DNA from: Siphonodentalium dalli
Taxonomy: Eukaryota > Mollusca > Scaphopoda > Gadilida > Siphonodentaliidae
NCBI GenBank assembly: GCA_032622095.1
Contig: CP136061.1
Coordinates: forward strand, 6,768,734-6,832,733
Length of the DNA: 64,000 nt
Direction of reading: 5' to 3'
Shown here: positions 33,684-45,235 of the stretch, piece after piece
How positions within the stretch are numbered: the stretch's first letter is position 1
Layout of the letters: each line of letters opens with the position of its first letter
Translations under genes and position numbers: made by a program
The notes under the pieces: generated by a model
What the model was told of the DNA's origin: nothing
Database searches by the model: none
Seen by the model: only the letters and a program-made list of their open reading frames with translations

Positions 33684-33860
33684 ACTTGAAATTTGGTATG
33701 TGAATGTATCTTGCCCCGGATACGAATTTTATCGGGTCGCCGAGCCCGTGCGACGCCAGCTTCGCGCATGCGCAGACCAGATCTCGGAAACGGGTGGAGC
33801 TATCGACTTTGAAATTTGGTTTTTGAATAGCCCGGACAACGTCGGGCTCATCGGCTAGTA
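33684..33860. repeat. Tandemly duplicated flank of the TA element
   Basis: tcgacttgaaatttggtatg (33681) and tcgactttgaaatttggttt (33804), and gcgcagac(g/c)agatctcgga (32852, 33770): a diverged duplication of roughly 125 bp. Confidence 0.75.
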
Positions 33861-35271
33861 TGTATATATGGGGGTATGTTCATGGTGCTATGTTCCATTT
33901 CAATGTCAATGTCAGACCATGTTGCCGGCAATCAACCACAATAACGTATAATATTATGCAATTAAAAATCTAACTCAACATTGATACAAATGAAGCCATG
34001 CAAGCTATTTGGTGATCGGAGTTTTGTGTGAAATTATTAATTATTCTGGCAGTTCTTGGTACGAAATGGACAATAAAAAAAAATTAAAAAAAGTATTTTC
34101 AACATCTCAAATGTATTGAAATCCATTGTATTTGTTTTCTCTTAATCATTGCTCAGATTCTATATATACAATGAAGATGATAATATGAGAAACTTAGTAT
34201 ATTTTGCCCAGATATATCCAGAGAAATTATTTGTTGAAAATCTATTGCCATTTTTGGTTGGATTTATGCAAAACGTGCATGCGCCCCCCACGTAACCAAT
34301 AACCAGTAACTGAAGAACACATTATGCACCGACAAAATATATGTCCCAGAAATCTAAGGCCTCGATCATCTATCCAAGGATGAACATCATTGTACAATAT
34401 AGTATAGGAAAATATTTATATCTTTCAATATTCATACCATCTAAAGCTCCAGAAGAATTAAATGAGCTGATGTTGGCATCACATGGATAATAGAAGGTAA
34501 AAAAAAAAAACATTCAAAACCTGTAAAAACTTATCGAATTGCTTTATTCAGTGCAAGGTTTTCCTCGTATATCAGGGAGGAGTCGGAAAAAATTTGCAGG
34601 CACGTATGCTGATTTTTGACTTTCGACCCTTGTTGGGACCCACCCACCCCCGCGTCCAAATAATTTTTTCCGTTTTCGGCAGTTTTTTCGGACCAATTTT
34701 GGACACCAGTCCACCTTTTAACACTAAAACAGAGATTTGCGGGGGATATTCACTGTAAACAGCTGTATATGAATTTATGTGCATATTATTAGTCATGGGT
34801 GTTGACATTGACATGTAAATAGGAACAAGACATTTTGGGGTCATTCGGTCAAAAAAAGACATGGCTGCCAGCAGCCATCTTGGATTTCAAAATTCAATCC
34901 ATTAACATGGGCTATATATACAGGCTATACTGTTTGTCTGATCATCATGAAAGTTGTCATTTATGTTAATATTGACATATATAGATGTGTTTTAAGCCAA
35001 ATTCATTGCAAAAACAGTCAAAAAGACTTGCAGGAAAAATATTTTTGAGTTGCGGAAAAATTAGTTTGTTGGTCCTATCGACCACCCACCCACCCCGGCA
35101 CACGTGCCCGAAAAAAACTTTTTTCCCACCCCCTCCCCCTGCGTATATAAGAAGAAGCGGGACACACTCCATGATATCGTATTAGAAATGACAAAAAATA
35201 AACTAAAAAAGAAATAGAATCTATGCGAAGAAGTTTCCTTATAAATTTGATAATATATAAAGAAACTTTCC

Positions 35272-35390
35272 AGAGAAGATGAGGCCTTAGCAGAATGAGG
35301 TCCCCCCAGAGGGTGAATTTAGTGATGATAGCCGCTATGCGGGATACCTCTGGACACCTCATTCTGCAAATGACATGCACACTATATATA
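35272..35390. mobile_element. Family D hairpin fragment
   Basis: gaggccttagcagaatgagg..gagggtgaatttagtgatga..ctcattctgcaaatgacatg; one arm is shortened. Confidence 0.7.
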
Positions 35391-35645
35391 TAAACTCAGA
35401 CGTGCAATTACTGTGCTGCATTTTATTAGTTAATTATTTAGTTAACTCAACTTAGATCATGGAGTGCGCAATTTAACTTTTTAATTTCAGACGGGCCAAG
35501 GGCAATTGTACCTATATAATATTTGAACATTTCCTGAAGAAATTGCATGTCAATGAGTATTTAGTATAAACTGCATGTCAAAGAGTATTTAGTATAAAGC
35601 AACCGCTGATTCATCAGTTAACTATGTTGACTGGAGCTTCATTAA

Positions 35646-36445
35646 AGTGATGTGAAACACTCCGGTATGGTGATCAAATAGAAATGGAGAATAATCTTAA
35701 TGTGATGTGAAACACTCCGGTATGGTGATCAAATAGAAATGGAGAATAATCTAAATGTGATGTGAAACACTCCGGTATGGTGATCAAATAGAAATGGAGA
35801 ATAATCTTAATGTGATGTGAAACACTCCGGTGTGGTGATCAAATAGAAATGGTTAAAGTGATGTGAAACACTCCGGTATGGTGATCAAATAGAAATGGAG
35901 AATAATCTTAATGTGATGTGAAACACTCCGGTATGGTGATCAAATAGAAATGGAGAATAATCTTAAAGTGATGTGAAACACTCCGGTATGGTGATCAAAT
36001 AGAAATGGAGAATAATCTTAATGTGATGTGAAACACTCCGGTGTGGTGATAAAATAGAAATGGTTAATGTGATGTGAAACACTCCGGTATGGTGATCAAA
36101 TAGAAATGGAGAATAATCTTAAAGTGATGTGAAACACTCCGGTATGGTGATCAAATAGAAATGGAGAATAATCTTAATGTGATGTGAAACACTCCGGTGT
36201 GGTGATAAAATAGAAATGGTTAAAGTGATGTGAAACACTCCGGTATGGTGATCAAATAGAAATAGAGAATAATCTTAAAGTTATGTGAAACACTCCGGTA
36301 TGGTGATCAAATAGAAATAGAGAATAATCTTAAAGTGATGTGAAACACTCCGGTATGGTGATCAAATAGAAATGGAGAATAATCTTAAAGTGATGTGAAA
36401 CACTCCGGTATAGGTGATCAAATAGAAATGGAGAATAATCTTGTT
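35646..36445. repeat. 55-bp minisatellite with 46-bp variants
   Basis: About 15 units of gtgatgtgaaacactccggt(a/g)tggtgatcaaatagaaatgg followed by agaataatcttaa (long) or ttaa (short). Short units carry the g variant. The unit is the inverse of the end of the repeat at 28955..29277. Confidence 0.93.
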
Positions 36446-36720
36446 CAAAGTAGTAATTTTTACAAATATATATCCAAATTGACAACACACACCGTCATTC
36501 TTATATATGAATTAAATGCAATGACTCTCTATGGCGAAATCATTTTCGTTAGTTTATCGCCGATATATGCGTTCCGAATCGAGTAGTAAATATTTACAAT
36601 TGAGCGTAGTTCTGACGATGTTTTCTATGGAGTGGTACGGTCGATTTGCTTAAAATTTTCGGCGATGTTAGTAGAATCAGAATGTTACATTCCTCCAGTT
36701 GTCGTAGCGGCTGGATTCTT
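36446..36720. repeat. Inverted-repeat partner of 28955..29277
   Basis: Contains tgacaacacacaccgtcatt, ctctatggcgaaatcatttt and acaattgagcgtagtt in opposite orientation to the intron 1 copy, with about three-quarters identity by eye. Confidence 0.8.
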
Positions 36721-36774
36721 ATATATCTTTATTGCCTCCTTCTATGGAGATATTGAATATATATAAAACCTGTG

Positions 36775-38935
36775 CCAATGCATTCTCTTATATATGCGAG
36801 TCGGGCCGGGCTTACTGAAACCACCCACCCACCGGGCTTGGTATCCTGGAATGTTTTCGCGACCCCCTAATATTTAGAAACCACCCATGCATGCATGCAC
36901 CCACGGGCTTGGTATCCTGGAATGTTTTCGCGACCCCCTAATAGTTAGAAACCACCCACCCACCGGGCTTGGTATCCTGGAATGTTTTCGCGACCCCCTA
37001 ATATTTAGAAACCACCCACCCACGGGCTTGGTATCCTGGAATGTTTTCGCGACCCCCTAATATTTAGAAACCACCCACCCACGGGCTTGGTATACTGGAA
37101 TGTTTTCGCGACCCCCTATAATATTACAGAAACCACCCACCCACGGGCTTCGTATCCTGGAATGTTTTCGCGACCCCCTAATATTTAGAAACCACCCACC
37201 ACGGGCTTCGTATCCTGGAATGTTTTCGCGACCCCCTAATATTTAGAAACCACCCACCCACGGGCTTGGTATACTGGAATGTTTTCGCGACCCCCTATAA
37301 TATTACAGAAACCACCCACCCACGGGCTTCGTATCCTGGAATGTTTTCGCGACCCCCTAATATTTAGAAACCACCCACCCACCGGGCTTGGTATCCTGGA
37401 ATGTTTTCGCGACCCCCTAATATTTAGAAACCACCCACCCACGGGCTTGGTATCCTGGAATGTTTTCGCGACCCCCTAATATTTAGAAACCACCCACCCA
37501 CGGGCTTGGTATCCTGGAATGTTTTCGCGACCCCCTAATATTTAGAAACCACCCACCCACGGGCTTGGTATACTGGAATGTTTTCGCGACCCCCTATAAT
37601 ATTACAGAAACCACCCACCCACGGGCTTCGTATCCTGGAATGTTTTCGCGACCCCCTAATATTTAGAAACCACCCACCACGGGCTTCGTATCCTGGAATG
37701 TTTTCGCGACCCCCTAATATTTAGAAACCACCCACCCACGGGCTTGGTATACTGGAATGTTTTCGCGACCCCCTATAATATTACAGAAACCACCCACCCA
37801 CGGGCTTCGTATCCTGGAATGTTTTCGCGACCCCCTAATATTTAGAAACCACCCACCCACCGGGCTTGGTATCCTGGAATGTTTTCGCGACCCCCTAATA
37901 TTTAGAAACCACCCACCCACGGGCTTGGTATCCTGGAATGTTTTCGCGACCCCCTAATATTTAGAAACCACCCACCCACGGGCTTGGTATACTGGAATGT
38001 TTTCGCGACCCCCTATAATATTACAGAAACCACCCACCCACGGGCTTCGTATCCTGGAATGTTTTCGCGACCCCCTAATATTTAGAAACCACCCACCCAC
38101 GGGCTTGGTATACTGGAATGTTTTCGCGACCCCCTAATATTTAGAAACCACCCACCCACGGGCTTGGTATCCTGGAATGTTTTCGCGACCCCCTAATATT
38201 TAGAAACCACCCACCCACGGGCTTGGTATACTGGAATGTTTTCGCGACCCCCTATAATATTACAGAAACCACCCACCCACGGGCTTCGTATCCTGGAATG
38301 TTTTCGCGACCCCCTAATATTTAGAAACCACCCACCACGGGCTTCGTATCCTGGAATGTTTTCGCGACCCCCTAATATTTAGAAACCACCCACCCACGGG
38401 CTTGGTATACTGGAATGTTTTCGCGACCCCCTATAATATTACAGAAACCACCCACCCACGGGCTTCGTATCCTGGAATGTTTTCGCGACCCCCTAATAGT
38501 TAGAAACCACCCACCCACCGGGCTTGGTATCATGGAATGTTTTCGCGACCCCCTAATATTTAGAAACCACCCATGCACCCACCGGGCTTGGTATCCTGGA
38601 ATGTTTTCGCGACCCCCTAATAGTTAGAAACCACCCACCCACCGGGCTTGGTATCCTGGAATGTTTTCGCGACCCCCTAATATTTAGAAACCACCCACCC
38701 ACTGGGCTTGGTATCCTGGAATGTTTTCGCGACCCCCTAATATTTAGAAACCACCCACCCACGGGTTTGGTATCCTGGAATGTTTTCGCGACCCCCTAAT
38801 ATTTAGAAACCACCCACCCACGGGTTTGGTATCCTGGAATGTTTTCGCGACCCCCTAATATTTAGAAACCACCCACCCACGGGCTTGGTATCCTGGAATG
38901 TTTTCGCGACCCCCAATATTTAGGAAATATTTAAG
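36775..38935. repeat. 59/60-bp minisatellite with higher-order repeats
   Basis: About 36 units of gggcttggtatcctggaatg ttttcgcgaccccctaatat ttagaaaccacccacccac(c). Variants (tatactgg, ataatattacag, ggcttcg) recur in a 478-bp block (for example 37236 and 37714). The left edge breaks an A/B hairpin arm at 36775..36806. Confidence 0.95.
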
Positions 38936-39012
38936 GGTAGTTGACTTTTCAAATGAAAATAATCATTAAATTTCACGAATCAAGAATAATTAAGTACTCT
39001 CGTGAGATGCAG

Positions 39013-39082
39013 ATATGATATGATATGATATGATATGATATGATATGATATGATATGATATGATATGATATGATATGATATC
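39013..39082. repeat. (GATAT)n microsatellite
   Basis: About 14 copies of the pentamer. Confidence 0.95.
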
Positions 39083-40100
39083 ATGGATGAATGAACTGCA
39101 ATCAATTTGTTTATTCTCTTCACTCAAAATTGCACATTTGAAAAAAAATATATTTTACAGAAGTACCCGAAAACAGTGATCTTTTAATTATTTATCATGT
39201 CATAATTTGTATGTGACTATAAATGAGGTTATAATTTCCAACGGGTTGATGTGTTTCTTAAAGATTGCGTCACAATACTCGCTTAATTGTGCCAAATTCC
39301 AAGGCAAAAGAAATTCCTGACAGAGTTTGAGAAAATCCATTTTGTATTATACCAGTACATTTTTTTTGCAAAACGTACGTGGGTCTGACCCTTAAAACTC
39401 ATATTTTATATCTTATTATACAACTTGACAATTTAATTTAGAATTTGAATTTTCAACTAGAAATTCAACTTTAAACCAATGTTTGAACTCAATATTTTAA
39501 TTTTGATTGGAAATGGGAATGGCGCATGCATGTGTTTTAATTTGCGCACCTTTGTTGTATTTCTCTCCAAATGCACCCGCCCTTGATTCAGTGTCCATGC
39601 ACCCCACCCCAAACCCAAACCAAATACTTGTTTTCCATTTACAGTTGAGTTAAAATTCACAGAATATAATATTTGTTATCAATGTGCATATATAGGCCTA
39701 CTGTATGCATGACTATTGCTTCATGCTATATATTCAGCCATTGTTTTTAAATCATTTGAAATATGTCATCGGTTCAACGGGGCAAATAGTTTGTATGGTA
39801 TTTTGTGTCGCCTTTGTGGTTTTTCTCGTCTAGCCAGTGGTTGGGAACTTCATGGCTGGGCGATCTTTGGTATTTCCTTATGCCATCAACAAACGTCCAC
39901 CCGACTAATATGTTTACATGCTAAAAATAGAAATCGGCTGGAACGTACCGAGAAACTGCAAACAAAACGACAACACAGTAATATTCTCAGATTTTATCGC
40001 AAACAAAAGGGTGTTAAATACTTAGAAATATATTTATAATTGTATTCACATAGAACTAACTCTCAAACTACTATAGAAGTTGGTTTATTAAAGACGCATT
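39083..40100. other. Unique sequence upstream of VGLL4
   Basis: No transposon recognised. An open frame of 107 codons (39716..40039) is not assignable to any family. Confidence 0.4.
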
Positions 40101-40484
40101 CCTAAAATTCCACACGCAAATCTTCTCTGAACATGTTGTGAAAGTCACATGACTTGGTCACATGACCAACGGGAATTCCATTCATTCCTGTGTATGTCGC
40201 ACGAGGGTATAAAGACTGTTCAATCGTATTGATGGAAGACGGTTATCGGAGAATTTGGTAAGATATTTCAGATTATTTACTCGATTATACGTCACATTCT
40301 CTCGACATACACTTACTTTGACAAACACATTTTTATTTGTAATCGCGGATATCACGATTTTTATCACATCGTTGATCTAAAGCGGCTTCTGCAATTTTCA
40401 ATTTCAGAAGTTATATCCGCTGCCATTTGACACCTCTTTGGTTCTCGTGTCGTGGCTGCTGTGGTTTGTCACTCACAGACTTCT
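40100..40484 (+). promoter_or_regulatory. Putative VGLL4 5' region with two GTCACATGAC sites
   Basis: A stretch of more complex, CpG-containing DNA precedes the VGLL4 exon. It carries two identical 10-mers GTCACATGAC at 40144..40153 and 40157..40166, which contain the M-box TCACATGA bound by MITF/TFE factors in vertebrates. A CATTCC (TEAD-type core) lies at 40183..40188; a 6-mer like this occurs often by chance. The region may be the 5' UTR, an upstream intron or the core promoter. Confidence 0.4.
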
Positions 40485-40560
40485 ATGATGATGGAGACGC
40501 CGTTAGATGTACTATCGAGAGCTGCTTCCATGGTGGAGACGACCCACACGAATGGTAACG
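40485..40560 (+). CDS. VGLL4: Vestigial-like family member 4, first coding exon
   Basis: The plus-strand exon encodes MMMETPLDVLSRAASMVETT and then HTNGN before a gtacgtgtat donor at 40561. METPLDVLSRAAS is the conserved N-terminus of vertebrate VGLL4, a nuclear cofactor that binds TEAD factors through later Tondu domains and opposes YAP in the Hippo pathway. The family start corresponds to the ATG at 40491; two more in-frame ATGs precede it (40485, 40488). The bases gtcactcacag just before ACTTCTATG look like a splice acceptor, so an upstream untranslated exon is possible. An alternative donor gtaacg lies 5 bases earlier. No Tondu-coding exon (VDDHFAKAL type) was seen in the following 23 kb, so the next intron is long. 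Confidence 0.85.
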
Positions 40561-41470
40561 GTACGTGTATATATATAAACTACAGCTCGGGTAACAACAC
40601 AGCGTTTATTATATCACTGTGTATCGATCGCATTGCTGAAATATTTCTGAGATATTTGTTAATCTCCGTGAGGCGTTTTCACCATTTACGGCGCAGTTGT
40701 TAGGAATTCTTATCAAAATCACCCAGTAAAGACACATAGTTACCATTTACATGTAGTCGTCAATTTTACATTAGATTGACTAGATGGATATGTTCATTGT
40801 GTTTTTGTGCACTGACTGTTCAAAATTCAGTGATTCACGTGCACATGGGTTTTTTTTATTTATAATTAAATGTTTGATATTAATCATATTATTAAAGTGC
40901 CTCATAATGATCAGAGCTAAAATTTATCACACAACATTTATTATATCACGTTGTATCTATCACATTGCTGAAATATTCCTGTGATGTTTGCTAATATCTA
41001 CGAAAGGCATTGTCTCTATTCTTGATACAGTTGGCAATTCTAAATTAATCAAAATAAATCAGGAAAGATACATAATGGGCCCTTTAATTACAATGTAACA
41101 TCCATATTTCATAGAGAGATCATTATATATATACATGTACATTGTGCACTTATTCTGTTCAGAATTCATAGTGATTCACATATGAGATCTTTTTTATTTA
41201 TAATCCCAATTTTCGATATTAAAAGTACTCTATCGATTCGACGGTCCTCATATCATCAGATTCCAACAACACAAACATTATATGCCTGTTTGTCAAATAT
41301 CTGACACAAAAAAGACACTTGATTTTAGAGTTATCCATCTTCATCTGCAAAATTAATATCTGATCACTCTGAACTCTGATTCCTCGACTCGAATCAAATA
41401 TTTTTTTATCCCCGAAGCCAAGGCAATAGTAATTTGCAAGCGTTAATTCGGATTATGTGTCTTTAACAAT
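40561..41470 (+). other. VGLL4 first coding intron, unique start
   Basis: It begins with gtacgtgtat. It contains a diverged local duplication (tatatcactgtgtatcgatc.. at 40609 and tatatcacgttgtatctatc.. at 40941). No exon seen. Confidence 0.5.
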
Positions 41471-41473
41471 TAT

Positions 41474-41864
41474 TTAACCCTTTACCCAACAGAAGGGCCC
41501 TGTGCCAATGCATTCTCTTATATATGCGAGTCGACCATAGGTCGCCTCGCATATATAAGAGAATGCAATGGCTTAACACATTAAAAATTATAAAATTGTT
41601 AAAGAATGTAAGAAAAAATGGTAAAAAAAAGATTTTTTTTAGGCCAATGCATTCTCTTATATATGCGAGGCGACCTATGGTCGACTCGCATATATAAGAG
41701 AATGCATTGGCACAGGGCATAACTGTAACTATCACAATGTGGTCAAGGAGCCGGTTCCAATGATATCCATATTTGTATGGTTTTATTGAGACAGACCGAA
41801 GATATTTTAGGCTGTTGAAGCTTTATTTGGCCGGTTTTGGCCGGTTTGTTGGGTAAAGGGTTAA
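41474..41864. mobile_element. Family A MITE, copy 3
   Basis: TTAA|CCCTTTACCCAACAGAAGGG..GGCCGGTTTGTTGGGTAAAGGG|TTAA; two hairpin modules (41505..41573, 41642..41712). Confidence 0.92.
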
Positions 41865-42096
41865 AGTGACTTATAATATTCGGGACTGAAATTGAAGCTA
41901 CCAATAATTGCTCGTATTTGTCATGGTCACAGGCTATGATGATACAAACAGGTTGATATAATAACTCTTATAAGTTTATACTCTAACTAGTATATAACCA
42001 CACACCCTCTGCATTCACACAATTAGCTTCCGTAAAAATCGTGATACGGTTTCACAAACTTTTTCGACGTTCATCAGGCAATAACTGAAGGCGCTA

Positions 42097-42184
42097 TTAA
42101 CCCTTTATAGAGCCCCACATAGACTGGAGCAGACGACACTCTGCAGTGCATGCTTCCATCTGTGTGAGGCTCCCTGTGGGATAA
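42097..42184. mobile_element. Family C hairpin, single copy
   Basis: TTAACCCTTTATAGAGCCCCACATAG with core GGAGCAGACGACAC and the inverse gaggctccctgtggg. The TTAACCC start resembles families A and B. Confidence 0.75.
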
Positions 42185-42193
42185 ATCTCTTAA

Positions 42194-42594
42194 TTAACCC
42201 TTCACCCAACAAAACGGCCGAAAACGCCCAAATAAAGCTTCAACAGCCTAAAATATCTTCGGTCTGTCTCAATAACACCATACAAATATGGATATCATTG
42301 GAACCGGTTCATTGACCACATTGTGATGGTTACAGTTATGCCCTGTGCCAATGCATTCTCTTATATATGCGAGTCGACCATAGGTCGCCTCGCATATATA
42401 AGAGACTGCATTGGCCTAATAAAAAATCTTATTTTAACACTTTTTACCATTTTTTCTTACATTCTTTAACAATTTTATAATTTTTAATGTGTTAAGCCAA
42501 TGCATTCTCTTATATATGCGAGGCGACCTATGGTCGACTCGCATATATAAGAGAATGCATTGGCACAGGGCCGTTCTGTTGGATAAAGGGTTAA
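42194..42594. mobile_element. Family A MITE, copy 4 (inverted)
   Basis: TTAA|CCCTTCACCCAACA..TGTTGGATAAAGGG|TTAA; opposite orientation to copy 3, only about 330 bases away. Confidence 0.9.
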
Positions 42595-42750
42595 TCCAAA
42601 CACATGGTGTTGTTAAATTGGGTGCACTTTCAACTCCATTTGTCGATATTTTCCTATGACATGTTATGATGCCAGTTTGTTTATGTTTCTGCGTGAATGT
42701 GATTCATGTTTTGGGCTCATTTGCTTTGGGCTATGAATTAACTCTGTTGA

Positions 42751-43831
42751 TATGGGAGGCCAAATTCACATTTAAAAAACCAATTACGCTTAAGCGTAAT
42801 CCCATTGCACTTAAGCATAATCGTTTAATCGCGTAAGCGTAATGCTATTACGCTTTAGCGTAATCCCATTATGCTTAAGCGTAATCCCATTATGCTTAAG
42901 CGTAATTCAGATTTCCATTACGCTTAAATGTAATGCCATTACACTTAAGCGTAATGCAATTATGCTTAAGCGTAATGGAATTTGTATTACTCTTCAGCAT
43001 AATGGGATTACGCTAAAGCATAATTCAAATTCCATATCTCAAAACACCCTGAGGCTGAAATGGATGCAGCCAATTACTGATGCTAGTAACTTTTAATATA
43101 TACCTACTGAAGCATAGAGGCCCAAGATGAATTATATTGGTATGTAGACACGCCATTACAAACTCTGTATCTGCCTTTATTTAGACCCCTCCCCCACATA
43201 CTGCATATTTCTTATAGAAATATGGATAATATCAATATTGCGCTATGCACCTAACCGACCGATTCAGCCTAATGGTACTCCCAGGCACGGCATTACCACA
43301 TCCGTGTTTCACATTCTTCCCAGATCCTGACAGCTATCTATCTGATTCTCGTTGAAATATAAATACGATATCAATAATGTGATATGCACCTGATCCACTG
43401 AGTCACCGAATGAGACTCCAAGCCACCGTTACTATAGTAACTTGCTGCAGCAGGATAGCTAACTTGCTGCAGCAAGATAACTAACCTGCTGCAGCAAGAT
43501 AGCAACTTGCTGCAGCAAGATAGTAACTTGCTGCAGCAAGATAGCTAACCTGCTGCAGCAAGATAGTTAACTTGCTGCAGCAAGATACCAATATAATTCA
43601 TCTGGCACCTCTACGCTTCCGTATATACCTACCTTAGATGATACCATTATATGTAATGTAGTAAGGCTATGAAAACATATTACGCTTAAGAGTAATGGCA
43701 TTACACTTAAGCATAATGGAGTTGTGAGTGAGGCTATTACGCTTAAGCATAATAGCATTACGCTGAAGCGTTATTACGCATTTATATGCTTAAAGGTAAT
43801 TAGCTATTAAATGTGAATTTGGCCTCCCTTA
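42751..43831. mobile_element. Palindrome-rich transposon with ATTACGCTTAAGCGTAAT arrays
   Basis: The ends TATGGGAGGCCAAATTCACA and TGTGAATTTGGCCTCCCTTA are inverted; tgttga flanks both (42745..42750, 43832..43837). Subterminal arrays of the attacgcttaagcgtaat motif lie at 42785..43025 (about ten) and 43678..43795 (about five). Inside, a second inverted pair (tatatacctac..atgaattatattggtat) encloses the cttgctgcagcaag array. Confidence 0.8.
43438..43588. repeat. cttgctgcagcaag palindrome array
   Basis: About seven units of 21-24 bp (aacttgctgcagcaagatag); each unit is itself a 14-bp palindrome. Confidence 0.93.
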
Positions 43832-43949
43832 TGTTGATGCTGCAAAAAAAGAGATATTTCAGGAAATGTCCAGTTTTATTTCCAATGTTGCCAGTGAATA
43901 TACAACGTACTAGTATATGATTATAAGAAAAGACTGGCTGATCCATTGG

Positions 43950-44354
43950 CAAGCCTTGAAATAGTGTGCCTGTCATTTGCAGAATGAGGTCCCCAGAGGA
44001 TGAATTTAGTGATGCTACCCCGCATAGCGGGCTAGCATCACCAAATTCAACCTCTGGGGACCTCATTCTGTTTACAACTCAGCAGAATGAGGTTCCCAGA
44101 GGGTGAATTTGGTGATGCTAGCCCGCTATGTGGGGTAGCATCACTAAATGCACCCTCTGGGGACCTCATTCTGCAAATGACAGGCACACTATTTGCAGGT
44201 TTTCTCCTACTCCAGTAAGTGAAATAACTCATGAATGTTTTATATGTAACCCACAGGGAGCCTCACACAGATGGATGAATGCACCACAGAGTGTTGTCTG
44301 CTCCAGTCTGTGGGGGGGCTCCCTATGGGTTCAAGCACACTATTTCAAGGCTTG
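43950..44354. mobile_element. Family D MITE with 8-bp TSD, carrying a family C hairpin
   Basis: CAAGCCTTGAAATAGTG..CACTATTTCAAGGCTTG flanked by tccattgg (43942..43949, 44355..44362). Two D hairpins (43978..44070, 44083..44175) and a family C hairpin (44238..44331). Confidence 0.92.
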
Positions 44355-44377
44355 TCCATTGGGATCATTGGGTATGA

Positions 44378-44830
44378 CCGGCAGAGTATTATGCAAGTCG
44401 ACCATACATGTACATGTAGGTTGCCTCGCATATAATAAGAGAACGCATTGGCCAAACAAATTTTAAATTATTGTTTATAATTGTTAAAAAATGTAAGAAC
44501 AAATGATAAAGAATTTAAGAAAATATGATAAAAATTAAATTGTTAAAGAATGCTTGAAAAAATTATTAAAATAATTTTTTTTGAAAGATTATAAGAAAAA
44601 ATGATAAAAATTTGTTAAAGAACGTAAGAACAAATGATAAAAAATGTTAAAGAATGTAAGAAAACTTGATAATAAATGATGAACATTTGTTAGGCCGATG
44701 CATTCTCTTATATATGCGAAGCGACCTATGGTCGACTCGCATATAAAGAGAACGCATTGGCACATGGTCCTTAATGTTGTGCCAACGCAGCTCCCGTTAT
44801 GAAGAGGTTTAATCAAAATTAAAATCGGCT
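44378..44830. mobile_element. Diverged A/B-type element
   Basis: Hairpin modules at 44393..44452 (enlarged loop with tacatgtacatgta) and 44694..44763, separated by repeated gttaaagaatgtaagaaaaa motifs. Termini not resolved. Confidence 0.65.
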
Positions 44831-45235
44831 GCTTTACCCCATTTATAAAAATAAATTGAATGAAAACCTAGCAATTTCGATTGTGGCAAACAAGTTACAT
44901 TATTTATTGGAAAGTCAAGATCCCCTGATTTTTTCGTTCAAAAATCAATTAAGCTTCAATCCAGTAAATCTATTGATTGAAGATTTTGTGTTCTATAGTG
45001 CTTGTAACAGTCTCTACCCAATGCCTGCACCAGCCACAGTATGACAGTAATTTGGCATTCTGCAGAGAAATGTATTGATTTTGGAGGAAATCGCTCCATG
45101 TGAGCCCATGTGATGGGATTCTCTCCACCGCCATTTGCTTGTGTTAATTGCAGTGAATCATTCTACAGTGATGCTTTCAGGGACATTATAATTATTTTAT
45201 AATTATTTTCTGGACTTTTTATATTAATTTTGGCA

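Noticed and set aside
37236..38762. Repeated open frames of 66-70 codons on both strands
   Set aside because: Products of the 60-bp minisatellite; the 60-bp unit keeps frame by chance.
39716..40039. 107-codon plus-strand frame upstream of VGLL4
   Set aside because: No recognised family and no splice or start support; could be 5' UTR sequence but cannot be supported as coding.
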